Positions 7,852 to 18,198 of a DNA stretch of 64,000 nt are shown piece after piece; positions within the stretch are counted from its first letter, which is position 1; each line of letters starts with the position of its first letter. The DNA comes from Falsiroseomonas sp051859025 (GTDB lineage Bacteria > Pseudomonadota > Alphaproteobacteria > Acetobacterales > Acetobacteraceae). The position numbers and the translations under genes were made by a program. Below the pieces are notes generated by a model. It made no database searches. It saw only the letters and a program-made list of their open reading frames with translations, and had not been told where the DNA came from. Location of the stretch: assembly GCF_051859025.1 (NCBI RefSeq), contig NZ_JBHYGL010000040.1, forward strand, positions 152,283 through 216,282, given 5' to 3'.

Positions 7852-9161
7852 GCGATGACCTCCTTCGGCCGGGCCGGCGGCGGCAACCGCCACAGGAGAA
7901 ACAGCATCACCGCCATGGCGGGCAGGGCCGCGACCGTCGTCAGGATGAAGAACTGCGACCACCCCAATTGCTGCGCCAGAACGCCGGCGGAGGCGCCGAT
8001 GCTGCGCAGCGGCACCGCCGCCAGCGACGACAGCAGCGCGTATTGCGTGGCGCTGAAGCTGCGGTTCACGAGGCCCGAGAGGTAGGTGAGGAAGGCCGCG
8101 TCGGCCAGGCCATCCGTGAAGTTCTCGATCCCCACCTGGGCGAAGAGCATCGGGATGTCCCGCCCGCCGCCGACCAGGGCCAGATACATCAGGTTGGACA
8201 GCATCTGCGTCACGCCGGTCAGGATCAGTGCCCGCCCGACACCGATGCGCCCGATCAGCCAGCTGCCGGCCAGGGCGCCGGCCAGCGTGGCGACCAGCCC
8301 GAACACGGTGCCGACGGTCGCCAGGTCCTCCCGCGTGAAACCCTCCGACCGGTAGAAGAACGTCAGGGGCAGGCTGGCCAGCGCCTCTCCCAGCTTGAAC
8401 AGCGCGATGAAGGCCAGGATCGCCAGCCAGTAGCGGCGGCCCATGAAATCGACGAAGGGGTCGATGACGGTGGACCGGATCCGCTGCCCCCAGTCCATCG
8501 GCACAACCGGCGGCGCCACGCCTTCCCGCCCCGCCAGGGTGGCGGCGACGCCCACCAGCATCAGCGCCGCAGCGTACAGATAGGCGCCGGACCAGCCGAT
8601 ATGCGCCACCAGCAGCAGCGTGCCCGCGCCACTCGCCAGCAGGGCCAGGCGGTAGCCCCAGACATAGGCGGCCAGCCCATAGGCCTGGCGTTCGTCATCC
8701 TCGCCCAGCATCTCGATCCGCCAGGCATCGATGACGATGTCCTGGCTGGCGGAGAGGAAGGCGACCAGCACGGCCAGCGCCACCGTCAGCTCCGCCCCCC
8801 CGGCCGGGTTGGTCAGGCCGATGCCGGCGATCGCGGCCATCAGCGCGCCTTGCAGCAGGATCAGCCAGCCCCGCCGGCGGCCGAGCAGCGGCGGCCGCAC
8901 CGCGTCGAAGAAGGGGGACCAGAGGAACTTGTTGGCATAGGCCAGGCCGATGAAGGCCGTCAGCCCGATGGCGGAAAGCGACATGCCGCTTTCCGTGAAC
9001 CATTGCCGCAGCACCTGCCCCGCCGCGAGCGGCAGCGGCAGCCCGGCCGAGAAGCCGAGGGCGAGCATGAGGAGGAAGCGCCGGTCCCGGAACAAGGGGG
9101 CCCGGAACAAGGGGGCCCGGAACAAGGGGGCGCTGAGAAAGCGGGAACGGGGAAGGGTCAT
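7848..9161 (-). CDS. AmpG-like MFS permease
   Basis: A 437-residue major facilitator protein with about 12 hydrophobic segments. The patterns LGFSAGLPLPL, FLSASQDIVIDAWRIE and TDGLADAAFLTYLSGLVN are those of AmpG, which imports anhydromuropeptides released during cell-wall turnover. mltA, whose product makes such muropeptides, lies nearby, so a recycling role is plausible but inferred. The N-terminus holds the repeated peptide APLFR three times, encoded by a 15-base tandem repeat. If translation starts after the repeat no ATG is available before the first helix, so the repeat is probably translated. Confidence 0.8.
   Translation of the reverse strand: MTLPRSRFLSAPLFRAPLFRAPLFRDRRFLLMLALGFSAGLPLPLAAGQVLRQWFTESGMSLSAIGLTAFIGLAYANKFLWSPFFDAVRPPLLGRRRGWLILLQGALMAAIAGIGLTNPAGGAELTVALAVLVAFLSASQDIVIDAWRIEMLGEDDERQAYGLAAYVWGYRLALLASGAGTLLLVAHIGWSGAYLYAAALMLVGVAATLAGREGVAPPVVPMDWGQRIRSTVIDPFVDFMGRRYWLAILAFIALFKLGEALASLPLTFFYRSEGFTREDLATVGTVFGLVATLAGALAGSWLIGRIGVGRALILTGVTQMLSNLMYLALVGGGRDIPMLFAQVGIENFTDGLADAAFLTYLSGLVNRSFSATQYALLSSLAAVPLRSIGASAGVLAQQLGWSQFFILTTVAALPAMAVMLFLLWRLPPPARPKEVIA
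9086..9130. repeat. 15-bp tandem repeat, three copies, in the permease 5' coding end
   Basis: Three identical copies of CCCGGAACAAGGGGG run head to tail. Read on the minus strand they add five residues each (PLFRA register) before the first membrane helix. Confidence 0.85.
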
Positions 9162-9213
9162 GGCCGCATCCTCGCCTCGCCCCGGCCCGCGCCGCCAGCC
9201 CCCGTGAAGCGGT

Positions 9214-9675
9214 TCAGCTGCCCTCGAGGTGCCTCGTCAGGGATTCCCGCGCCTCCCGCAACCGGCCGAGCAGCCGGGCGGGCGTGACCAGCCGCATCCC
9301 GGGCGGCATGGGCTGCATCAGCACCGTGCCGCCGGGCACCAGGCCGAGCGTGCCGCGCAGCGGCCCGGGCAGGGTCAGCCTTCCCTTCAGGTCCAGCGTC
9401 GGCAGGCGGATATTGCCCTCGGGCTTCTCCGCCCCGGCCAGGGAGACGTGCAACTCGTCATCCTGCAGCACCACGAGCAGGGGCTGGTTGGGCAGCAGCC
9501 CGGTGGCGGCGCGCAGCGGCGGCGGCAGCAGGACCCGGCCACGCGCATCGATGCGCAGCCGATGCGGCTTGTCGGCCACCAGGGTCTCCTTCTGGGACTC
9601 CTTCTGGGTCGCCTTCGGGGCCTCGTCCTGGCTGGGCCGGTCCGGTCCTGCCTGGTCCTGGTCTCGCGTGTGCAT
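9214..9675 (-). CDS. AbrB/MraZ-like two-domain protein
   Basis: A 153-residue protein with two copies of a swapped-hairpin-like pattern: RLRIDARGRVLLPPPLR (about 39-55) and LDLKGRLTLPGPLRG (about 94-108). The pattern D-x-x-G-R-hydrophobic-x-L-P is seen in AbrB/SpoVT and MraZ DNA-binding domains. A charged N-terminal tail (1-35) is rich in Gln, Lys and Asp. It is probably a transcriptional regulator; its target is unknown. The C-terminus has a short basic helix. It precedes the AmpG-like gene in the same direction, 52 bases apart. Confidence 0.55.
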   Translation of the reverse strand: MHTRDQDQAGPDRPSQDEAPKATQKESQKETLVADKPHRLRIDARGRVLLPPPLRAATGLLPNQPLLVVLQDDELHVSLAGAEKPEGNIRLPTLDLKGRLTLPGPLRGTLGLVPGGTVLMQPMPPGMRLVTPARLLGRLREARESLTRHLEGS

Positions 9676-9963
9676 GCGGGTCCCGTATCATCGCCTGGGT
9701 TGATAGTGGCGCAGAAGCGGTCCGTTTCGCAAACGGCTGTGGATGAAACCCGGCTTGATGCCGCCGTGCGCCTGCGGCATGGGTGGAGCGTTTCCCCCGC
9801 GCAGCGCGCCGGTCGAATATCCTTGGGATGCACCCCCCGTCCGTGTAGCATTCCATCAGGTCCAGCGGGTGCCCCCCACCCTGCGGACTGGCCGCCCGCG
9901 GCGCGCTGCACCCCCCCAAACCGGACCTCCTCCGGCGGTGCGCCGCGGGCGCCCCCCCCCGCC

Positions 9964-10386
9964 CTACTCCGGTGTCGAGCCTGCAAGGTCTGTCGCGCCG
10001 AAGGCCGCGGGCAGCAACTGGCCGATGGTCGTGGCGCGGATCGCGCCGGCGGCATCGCGCGTCAGCACGCGCAGCGCCCCATCCGGGGCGAATTCGGACA
10101 GCACCTGGCGGCACATCCCGCAGGGGCCGAGCGCGATGCCCGCGGGGCCCGCGATGGCGATGGCCGTGAAGCGCCGGTGCCCCGCCGCGACCGCCGCCAC
10201 CACTGCGGTGCGTTCCGCGCAGATCGTGGCGCCATAGCTGGCATTCTCCACATTGCAGCCCGTGATCACCGCGCCCCCATCGGCCAGCAGCGCGGCGCCG
10301 ACGCGGAAGCGGGAATAGGGGGCATGCGCGAAGCCGCGCGCGGCCTCGGCCTTCGCCATCAGGGCGTCGTCATCGATCAGGTCCAT
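9964..10386 (-). CDS. cdd: Cytidine deaminase
   Basis: Hydrolyses cytidine and deoxycytidine to uridine and deoxyuridine in pyrimidine salvage. The 140-residue chain is the length of the homotetrameric type. CAE at 56-58 supplies the first zinc Cys and the catalytic Glu, and PCGMC at 88-92 supplies the other two zinc cysteines (89, 92). CNVENASYG (44-52) is the substrate-binding block. ATG at 10386 is chosen because MDL..A..A is the usual beginning. The 288 bases between this gene's stop and the AbrB-like gene hold only C-runs and no recognisable gene. Confidence 0.93.
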   Translation of the reverse strand: MDLIDDDALMAKAEAARGFAHAPYSRFRVGAALLADGGAVITGCNVENASYGATICAERTAVVAAVAAGHRRFTAIAIAGPAGIALGPCGMCRQVLSEFAPDGALRVLTRDAAGAIRATTIGQLLPAAFGATDLAGSTPE

Positions 10387-10433
10387 TCGCGGGATGGGAG
10401 CGGAGGCGGGGCCCACCCGTCAACCGCAACCCG

Positions 10434-10811
10434 TCAACCACAACCGGGCCCCTGCCGCGTCGCACCCACCACGCGGCCTTCCCGCAATTCGAAGGTGCTG
10501 GTGCAGGTCCGCGGCGCGCTGCCGCCGCCGAAGCCCAGCCCGATCCCCGTCCCGAAGGCGGTGCCACCGCCCCAGCCGCCCCCGAAGCCCCCGACGCCGA
10601 AGCCGATGGAGGGGCTGACGGACGGCGCTGATGCACCCTGCTGGTCGAAGGTCAGGAAGCGCCTGCCCTCGGCCTCATGGCTGCCGACCGGCACGCCGAG
10701 GCGCTGGACCAGCTCGGCCTCCGTCAGCCCCGTGGCATCGAGCGGCGGCGCCGGCTGCGCGCAGGCGGCCAGGACCAGCAGGGTTGCGAGAAGCGGCAGA
10801 TCGGGGCGCAT
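10434..10811 (-). CDS. Small Gly-rich lipoprotein, unknown function
   Basis: A 125-residue protein with a lipoprotein signal peptide; the lipobox LAAC puts the lipid-modified cysteine at residue 17. After it comes LTEAELVQRLGVPV, a pattern seen in SmpA/BamE-like small lipoproteins, then a Gly-rich stretch (about 69-98) and a final two-cysteine segment. A similar plan (lipobox plus 'LGEP'-like helix) is seen in the product at 16840-17373. No function is assigned. Confidence 0.65.
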   Translation of the reverse strand: MRPDLPLLATLLVLAACAQPAPPLDATGLTEAELVQRLGVPVGSHEAEGRRFLTFDQQGASAPSVSPSIGFGVGGFGGGWGGGTAFGTGIGLGFGGGSAPRTCTSTFELREGRVVGATRQGPGCG

Positions 10812-10869
10812 CGCTCGGCTCCGGGGGACCGGGGCTGCAACGCAAGGCGGGCGCCGCGGATGCCTTGCC

Positions 10870-11247
10870 TCACGCCTCCGCCCGGAACTCGATGCGCCTG
10901 ATGCCGAAGAAGCGCAGGCGCCGGCCTTCGACGTCGATGGTGCCGCTGACGGCTTCCTCCCGCCCGGCCTCGTCCGGGAAGATGATCGCGCCATCGGTAC
11001 CAATCAGGATGGAAAGCCCCGGGCGCGGCTCCTCCCCCCGCCCGGCCAGGCGCAGCGCGCCGATCAGCCCGGCGGCGGTCAGGGAGGGAAGGTTGAGGAC
11101 ATCGATCCCGTGCCCGCCATGCACCACCTCATCCCCGTCATCGGGATAGCAGCGGTGGCTGGCATGGGGCGGCTCCACGGGTTCTGCGGGCGCGCGAAGG
11201 GCAGGGCGGGGGGTGCGGGCGCGGCGCGCTGTGGCAAGCCAGGTCAT
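10870..11247 (-). CDS. Hypothetical protein
   Basis: About 125 residues; start taken at ATG 11247 (MTWLAT), with an in-frame ATG ten codons upstream. The N-terminal third is Arg/Pro-rich and of low complexity. The C-terminal part looks folded, with alternating hydrophobic residues (GLSILIGTDGAIIFPDE and RRLRFFGIRRIEF). I do not recognise a family. Confidence 0.5.
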   Translation of the reverse strand: MTWLATARRARTPRPALRAPAEPVEPPHASHRCYPDDGDEVVHGGHGIDVLNLPSLTAAGLIGALRLAGRGEEPRPGLSILIGTDGAIIFPDEAGREEAVSGTIDVEGRRLRFFGIRRIEFRAEA

Positions 11248-11383
11248 GATCGTCGCTCCTGCGGCGGGCCCGCGCATCGGGCCTCCTCGCCGTGGAACCT
11301 AATCCGCGGGGCGTCACGACGGCCAAGAGCCAGCTTCGATCACCGGCTTCGCCAGATCCTATGGCGCAGATCCTATGGCGGCA

Positions 11384-11420
11384 TGAAAAAAGGCGAGGAC
11401 CCCGGGGGGATCCTCGCCTT
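11384..11420 (-). terminator. Rho-independent terminator of typA
   Basis: On the minus strand GGCGAGGATCC and its partner GGTCCTCGCC form a stem followed by TTTTTT. It lies about 35 bases after the typA stop. Confidence 0.85.
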
Positions 11421-11454
11421 GTCTGGGCCTTGTCTGGCCTGGTGCGGGGCCGGC

Positions 11455-13284
<1,830 letters not shown>

Positions 13285-13479
13285 GGGTACAGTCCGACTT
13301 CCGGTTCGGGCCGAACCCAGGCGACCCGCGACGAACCACCGGACGGCGGTCATCACAGGCGCAAAGCGGGCCCTTTGGCTTGATGCGGCGCACACATAAG
13401 CGGCTGCGACAGAAAAAGCGAGCAAGAACCGCGCCCCGAGACCGGGCGGCAGCCCTGCGTTCTGGTCACGGCCGCGTTT

Positions 13480-14100
13480 TCAGCCCGGCGCCTTGGCGGA
13501 ACTGGGCGGGATGTCGCCCGGACTGGCGGGCGCGCGGGGGTAGTCGGCATCCGGCCCGATCGGCACCGGCGGGCTGGCGGTGCCGCCGACCGGCATGTCC
13601 TGCGGCGCGATGCCAGGCAGTGGCATCGGGCGCTGGGCCAAGGGGGGTTCTGTCAGTGGCGTATAGGCGGTCGGCGCCTCCCGGACCGGCGCCGGAACGG
13701 GGTCGCCGTCCAGCCAGGCCAGGGCCTGGTCGATATGGGTTGTCGCCGCAGCGCGGTCCCGGGCCGCCAGCGCGGCACGCGCCGCGGCGATCTGCCCGAC
13801 CGCGCCGCCCTGCCGGGGCTGGTCAGCCCGGCTGGCCAGTTCGGACCGCGTCAGCAGCCTGGCCTCGGCGCGCTCCAGCAGGTCCAGCGCCTCCCGGGCC
13901 CGGCCGGCGCCCAGCGTCTGGCCCGCCAGGCGCAGCAGGGTGGCGGGGTCGTCGATGCTCTCCGCCAGCGAGGGCGCGCGTGGCACGGCGCGCGGCGCGG
14001 GGCGGCCGGCGGAGATGGCGGCGCCGGTGCCGTCCTGCGCCGGGCTCTGCGTCGGCAGGACCAGCAGGAAAGCGAGCAGGATCGGCAGGCGGGCAGGCAT
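13480..14100 (-). CDS. Exported hypothetical protein, Pro-rich
   Basis: 206 residues. A Sec signal peptide (LPILLAFLLVLPTQSPAQ, cleavage near residue 22) is followed by an Ala-rich helical region (about 45-135) with repeated A-R-x-A-L-x-L patterns like a short TPR-type helix bundle, and a Pro-rich tail. It is probably periplasmic. I cannot name the family. Confidence 0.6.
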   Translation of the reverse strand: MPARLPILLAFLLVLPTQSPAQDGTGAAISAGRPAPRAVPRAPSLAESIDDPATLLRLAGQTLGAGRAREALDLLERAEARLLTRSELASRADQPRQGGAVGQIAAARAALAARDRAAATTHIDQALAWLDGDPVPAPVREAPTAYTPLTEPPLAQRPMPLPGIAPQDMPVGGTASPPVPIGPDADYPRAPASPGDIPPSSAKAPG

Positions 14101-14162
14101 GGCGGTTCTCCGGCGGGTTGTTCACCCGCCGCGGAGAACCCCCGCCCGCCCGGCCGGTTCCG

Positions 14163-15149
14163 TCAGCCCACCAGCGCCTTCAAATCAGCCTGCGGGCGGG
14201 CGCCGAAATGGCTGATGGCCTCCGCGGCCGCCACGCTGCCCCAGCGGCCGCATTCCGGCAGGGCCTTGCCATGCGCAAGCCCGGCCAGGAAGCCGGCGGC
14301 ATAGGCATCGCCGGCGCCGGTGGTGTCCACCACCGTCGTCGGCACGGCGGCGACATCCCAGCGCTCCGCCCCCGCGATGACGACGCTGCCCTTCTCGCTG
14401 CGGGTCACGGCGGCCAGCGCCACCTCCTGCCGCAGCATCGCGATGGCGGCGTCGAAATCCTCGGTCTCGTATAGGGAGAGCAGCTCGGCCTCATTGGCGA
14501 AAAGGATGTCGGTCTCCGCCTTCACGAATTCGCGGAAGGCTGCCCGGTGGCGGCCGACGCAGAAGGCGTCCGACAGCGTCAGGGCGATCTTCCGGCCGGC
14601 GGCATGCGCCGCCCGGGCGGCCTTGCGAAACGCCTCCTGCGCGGCGGGCGGGTCGAACAGATAGCCCTCGAGGTAGGTGATGGCGGCGGAGGCGACCTCG
14701 GCCTCATCCACATCGTCCGGCCCGAAGGTGACGCAGGCGCCGAGGAAGGTGTTCATCGTCCGCTGCCCGTCGGGGGACACCAGGATGAGGCAGCGCGCGG
14801 TCGGTGCGCCGCCCGTCAGCGGCGCGGTCGGGAAGCGGACGCCGGCGGCGCGGATGTCATGGGCGAAGACCTTCCCCAACCCGTCATCGGCGACCTTGCC
14901 GAGGTAGCCGACCCGGGCGCCGAGCGCCGCGGCCACCGCGCAGGTATTGCCGGCGGAGCCGCCGGAGCTTTCGACGCCCGGGCCCATGGCAGCGTAGATC
15001 GCCTCCGCCGTCGCGGCGTCGATCAGCGCCATGCCGCCCTTCGGCATGCCATGGGCGGTGAGGAAGGCATCCTCCGCCCGGGCCTGGACATCGACGATGG
15101 CGTTGCCGATGCCGAGGAGGTCGAGCGTGGGCAGGGGGGCGTTGGGCAT
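14163..15149 (-). CDS. PfkB-family carbohydrate/adenosine kinase
   Basis: A 328-residue ribokinase-like enzyme. The N-terminal GIGNAIVDV (13-21) and SGGSAGNT (62-69) are PfkB substrate blocks, and DTTGAGDAYAAGF (275-287) is the C-terminal signature with the catalytic Asp in GAGD. The arrangement GNAIVD plus GMALID is typical of the adenosine-kinase-like clade in alphaproteobacteria, which phosphorylates adenosine to AMP; sugar kinases of the same fold cannot be excluded. It diverges from the EI24 gene over an 85-base gap. Confidence 0.85.
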   Translation of the reverse strand: MPNAPLPTLDLLGIGNAIVDVQARAEDAFLTAHGMPKGGMALIDAATAEAIYAAMGPGVESSGGSAGNTCAVAAALGARVGYLGKVADDGLGKVFAHDIRAAGVRFPTAPLTGGAPTARCLILVSPDGQRTMNTFLGACVTFGPDDVDEAEVASAAITYLEGYLFDPPAAQEAFRKAARAAHAAGRKIALTLSDAFCVGRHRAAFREFVKAETDILFANEAELLSLYETEDFDAAIAMLRQEVALAAVTRSEKGSVVIAGAERWDVAAVPTTVVDTTGAGDAYAAGFLAGLAHGKALPECGRWGSVAAAEAISHFGARPQADLKALVG

Positions 15150-15234
15150 GGGGCGGGGGACCTCGCGCAGGCGTCAGGGGAGGAAAGGCGGCCGGAAGTT
15201 GCCGGAAGGGGCGCGGCGCCGCTAGTCCCGACGC

Positions 15235-15918
15235 ATGGTCAATGCCCTGGTTCTGGCGTTTCGCCAGTTGTTCGACCCCGCCTTCCGCAAGCCGGTGCTG
15301 CTGGGGGCGGCGGGCGCGTTGGCGGGGCTGCTGGCCATCGGCGTGCTGGCCTCCTGGGCCCTGGGGGAAATCGCGGCGGGCACCGGCTGGTTCGCGGGCG
15401 TGGCCGCGGCGGCCGGGGGCGTGCTGGTGGTCTTCGCGGCCTGGTGGCTGTTCGTGCCCCTGCTTCTGGCGGTCTCCGGCCTGTTCCTGGATGGCGTGGC
15501 GGCGGCGGTGGAGCGGCGGCACTACCCTGGCCTGCCCGCCGCGACCGGCGGCGCCACCACCAGCCAGGCCTGGGCCGGCCTCGTGCTGGCGGCGAAGATG
15601 GCGGGCCTCACGCTGATCCTGCTGCCGCTATCCCTGCTGCTGCCGATGATCGGCACCCTCGGCCTTTGGCTCGTTGCCGCGATCGGGCTGGGGGAGGGGT
15701 TGTTCGAGGGCGTGGCGCTGCGCCGGATGGACCGCGCGGCGGCGGAGGCGCTGCGCCGCCGGCGCCGCGGCGCCATCTGGACGCTGGGCGGCGCGCTCGC
15801 GGCGATGGCGGCGGTGCCGCTGCTCAACCTGCTGGTGCCGGTACTCGGCACCGCGGCCATGACGCATCTCCTGCACCGGACCGATGCGGCCACGAAACCA
15901 GCGGATTCCCGGGGATGA
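15235..15918 (+). CDS. EI24-domain (CysZ-like) membrane protein
   Basis: 227 residues with four to five long hydrophobic segments (about 20-42, 50-85, 115-165, 180-210). The spacing, together with LFLDGVAAAVE and the amphipathic segments, fits the EI24/CysZ family. CysZ proteins take up sulfate, but alphaproteobacterial members are uncharacterised and no cysteine-synthesis gene is nearby, so the role is open. Confidence 0.7.
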   Translation: MVNALVLAFRQLFDPAFRKPVLLGAAGALAGLLAIGVLASWALGEIAAGTGWFAGVAAAAGGVLVVFAAWWLFVPLLLAVSGLFLDGVAAAVERRHYPGLPAATGGATTSQAWAGLVLAAKMAGLTLILLPLSLLLPMIGTLGLWLVAAIGLGEGLFEGVALRRMDRAAAEALRRRRRGAIWTLGGALAAMAAVPLLNLLVPVLGTAAMTHLLHRTDAATKPADSRG

Positions 15919-16092
15919 GTCTGTGGACAAATGCGGGACAAGGGCTTGCCGCCGTTGTCTCCGCGCGTCCCCGCGTGTTAGCCGGATGCTGAGCATGGGC
16001 ATGGCGGGGAAGCGCCCGGCGACCGGATCGGGGCAGCCTGATGCGGTGGGGACGCCGCCAATATTGAAGCCGGGACTTGAAGGGGGACGATC

Positions 16093-16782
16093 ATGAATGT
16101 CTTTGGCCGCCGCCGCGACGAGAAGCCGGCCGCGGAACCATCCGACCCCCAGCCCGCCACCGTGCCGACCACCCGCGACCCCGATCTGGGCGCACCTCCG
16201 TTCCGACCCTCCAGGGATGCATCCTCCATGAGCCTCGCGCCGAAGCCCCCTTCCCCCACCCCGTCCATGCCCGGCGGCCCGACGCCCCCCGCCGGCACGG
16301 CGATCCCGCCGCGGCCGCCCCAGATGGGTGGGTCCATGGGCGGCGGGATGGGTGGTGGCATGCCGGGCGGCCAGCCCGGCGCGCCGACCATGCCGACGCC
16401 GCGCCCGGGCGGCCCCGATCGCCGCACGCTGGTCGTCGGCCGTGGCATCAGCCTGCAGGGCACGGTGGCGGATGCCGAGCGCCTGGTGGTCGAAGGTACG
16501 GTCGAGAGCCAGATGATCCAGGCGACCGAGCTGTCCATCAGCCAGACCGGCGTCTTCAAGGGTGAGGTCCAGGTCGAGGACGCCGAGATCGCCGGCACCT
16601 TCGACGGCACGCTGACCGCGCGCGGCCAGCTGGTCATCCGCGGCACCGGCCGCGTCATCGGCGTGGCGCGCTGCCGCCGCCTGATGGTCGAGGATGGCGG
16701 CCAGATCTCCGGCCGCATGGAAATGCTGGGCGACACCCAGGTTCCCCCCGGCCCGGCGCCCCGCGCCTACGCCGAGGGCTGA
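16093..16782 (+). CDS. Bactofilin
   Basis: Bactofilins polymerise without nucleotide into filaments used for stalk formation, cell shape or chromosome/polar organisation. Residues 112-212 form the beta-helical core with regular short strands, for example GISLQGTVADAERLVVEG and GVFKGEVQVEDAEIAG. The first 110 residues are Pro/Gly-rich and disordered, with a GGSMGGGMGGGM tract. At 229 residues it is longer than average because of this tail. It is probably cytoplasmic and membrane-associated. Confidence 0.9.
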   Translation: MNVFGRRRDEKPAAEPSDPQPATVPTTRDPDLGAPPFRPSRDASSMSLAPKPPSPTPSMPGGPTPPAGTAIPPRPPQMGGSMGGGMGGGMPGGQPGAPTMPTPRPGGPDRRTLVVGRGISLQGTVADAERLVVEGTVESQMIQATELSISQTGVFKGEVQVEDAEIAGTFDGTLTARGQLVIRGTGRVIGVARCRRLMVEDGGQISGRMEMLGDTQVPPGPAPRAYAEG

Positions 16783-16839
16783 GGCCCTTGGCCCGGGGCG
16801 GCGGGTTCATCCCCCCGCCCCGGCTGATGCCCCCGGCTG

Positions 16840-17373
16840 ATGCCTGGCATGATGCGACGCTTCCTTCCCCTTCTGCTGCTGCCGCTGGCGGCCTGCGTGG
16901 CGCAGGGCCCATCCGACACCGCGCAGGTGTTGCAGGAAGCGCTGGCCACCCACCAGGCCAGCCTGGCCGGCATCGCGCCGCGCCCGGCCGGCGCGGGCGG
17001 GGAAGGCACGGAACCCGCGACGGTGGCGCCCCCCGTCGCGCGGCCGGCACCGCCCGGCAGCGTGCCGACGCTGGCGGGCCAGCTGGTCGGCCAGGCGCCC
17101 GAGACCGTGACACAGTGGCTCGGTGAGCCCCGTCTGCGGCGCAGCGAGGGCAATGCCGAGATCTGGCATTACCAGGCGCCGCAATGCCACCTGGATGTGA
17201 TCCTGTACCGGGAGGAAGGGCCGCGCCCCTCGCTGCGTGTCGCCCATGCCGCCGCCCGCGCGGTCGGCACCGCCCGGCGGGGCGAAGCCGCCTGCCTGCG
17301 CGACATCGCCCGCGGCGCCATGCTGCGCCCGAACGGGGCGCCGATGACCGAGGAAGCCCGGGCCGGCGCCTGA
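16840..17373 (+). CDS. SmpA-like small lipoprotein
   Basis: 177 residues with a lipoprotein signal peptide ending in LAAC. After a Pro-rich linker comes LVGQAPETVTQWLGEPRLRRSEGNAEIWHY, split here only in description: helix then LGEP turn then a Trp/Tyr strand, the pattern of SmpA/BamE-like outer-membrane lipoproteins. Two further Cys lie in the C-terminal part and could form a disulfide. The start may be either ATG 16840, 16849 or 16852; all keep the signal peptide. Confidence 0.6.
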   Translation: MPGMMRRFLPLLLLPLAACVAQGPSDTAQVLQEALATHQASLAGIAPRPAGAGGEGTEPATVAPPVARPAPPGSVPTLAGQLVGQAPETVTQWLGEPRLRRSEGNAEIWHYQAPQCHLDVILYREEGPRPSLRVAHAAARAVGTARRGEAACLRDIARGAMLRPNGAPMTEEARAGA

Positions 17374-17399
17374 GCGCTCCGCGCCGGGTGGCCTGATCC

Positions 17400-17621
17400 C
17401 TACAGGTACTTGCCGCGCTCCATGATCTCCAGCGTGTAGTCCTTGTAGCTCATTCCCAACTCCTCGGCCCGCGCCAGGCGGCGCAGCGCGATCTCGGGCG
17501 GGGGTGTCTTCCAGGCCTTGCGGTGCGCGCGCTTCCACAGGAACAGCCGGCCGCCGCCGGGGTCCGGCTCCTCCTCCAGCGGCGGGCCGCCATTGTGGCC
17601 GATGCCGGGCGGCAGGGTCAC
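17400..17621 (-). CDS. Small conserved protein with GIGHNGGPPLEE motif
   Basis: 73 residues from a GTG start at 17621. The N-terminal GIGHNGGPPLEE (6-17) and the following WKRAHRKAWK and IALRRLARAEELG are characteristic of a small protein widespread in alphaproteobacteria without known function. The GTG start overlaps the stop of the acetyltransferase gene by four bases, so it is the second gene of that operon. It is basic and predicted helical. Confidence 0.75.
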   Translation of the reverse strand: MTLPPGIGHNGGPPLEEEPDPGGGRLFLWKRAHRKAWKTPPPEIALRRLARAEELGMSYKDYTLEIMERGKYL

Positions 17622-18160
17622 GCGGCGAGGTCGCGGTAGAAGAACGTGCTGCCGCAGGGGCGGCCATCGGGGTGCAGGGCGTAGCGGGGGATGGTGCCGA
17701 CCGCGACCCAGCCGAGGCGGCGATACAGGCGCTCCCCCTCTCCGCCCTCCGCCGTGTCCAGCACCAGCAGGCTGCGGCCGTTGTCCACGGCCAGCGCTTC
17801 CGCCGCCCGCATCAGGGCAGAGCCGATGCCGCGGCCGCGGGCGCTGCGGCGGACCAGCATCTTGGCGATCTCCGCGCGATGCGGCTGGTTCTCCGGCATG
17901 CCGAGCAGGAGTTGCACGGTGCCGAGGACCAGGCCCTCTTCCTCGGCCACGAACAGCGCCCGATCCCCGGCGGCGACGCCTTCCGCCACGCCACGCCAGA
18001 AGGCCAGCGCCCGGGTGGGGTCCAGCGGGTGCATGAAACTCACGGAAGCCCCGCCCGCCACGCAATCCACCAGAACCTCCGCCAGCGCGGGCGCCAGGGC
18101 GGCGGCTTCCGCGCCATCCAGGCGGCGCAGGCGAAGGGCGGGAGGGGCATCGCTGTTCAT
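17618..18160 (-). CDS. GNAT family N-acetyltransferase
   Basis: 180 residues, one GNAT domain. The acetyl-CoA binding block is VRRSARGRGIGSALM (R-x-x-G-x-G/A pattern), followed by the C-terminal LYRRLGWVAVGTIP. The substrate is unknown. ATG at 18160 gives MNSDAPP; a longer start at 18229 would overlap the divergent regulator's promoter. The regulator at 18199 is transcribed away from a 38-base gap, so the two promoters overlap. Confidence 0.85.
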   Translation of the reverse strand: MNSDAPPALRLRRLDGAEAAALAPALAEVLVDCVAGGASVSFMHPLDPTRALAFWRGVAEGVAAGDRALFVAEEEGLVLGTVQLLLGMPENQPHRAEIAKMLVRRSARGRGIGSALMRAAEALAVDNGRSLLVLDTAEGGEGERLYRRLGWVAVGTIPRYALHPDGRPCGSTFFYRDLAA

Positions 18161-18198
18161 GGCTGGCTCCGCGAGACGGAAGAAACTATGATGGACGC

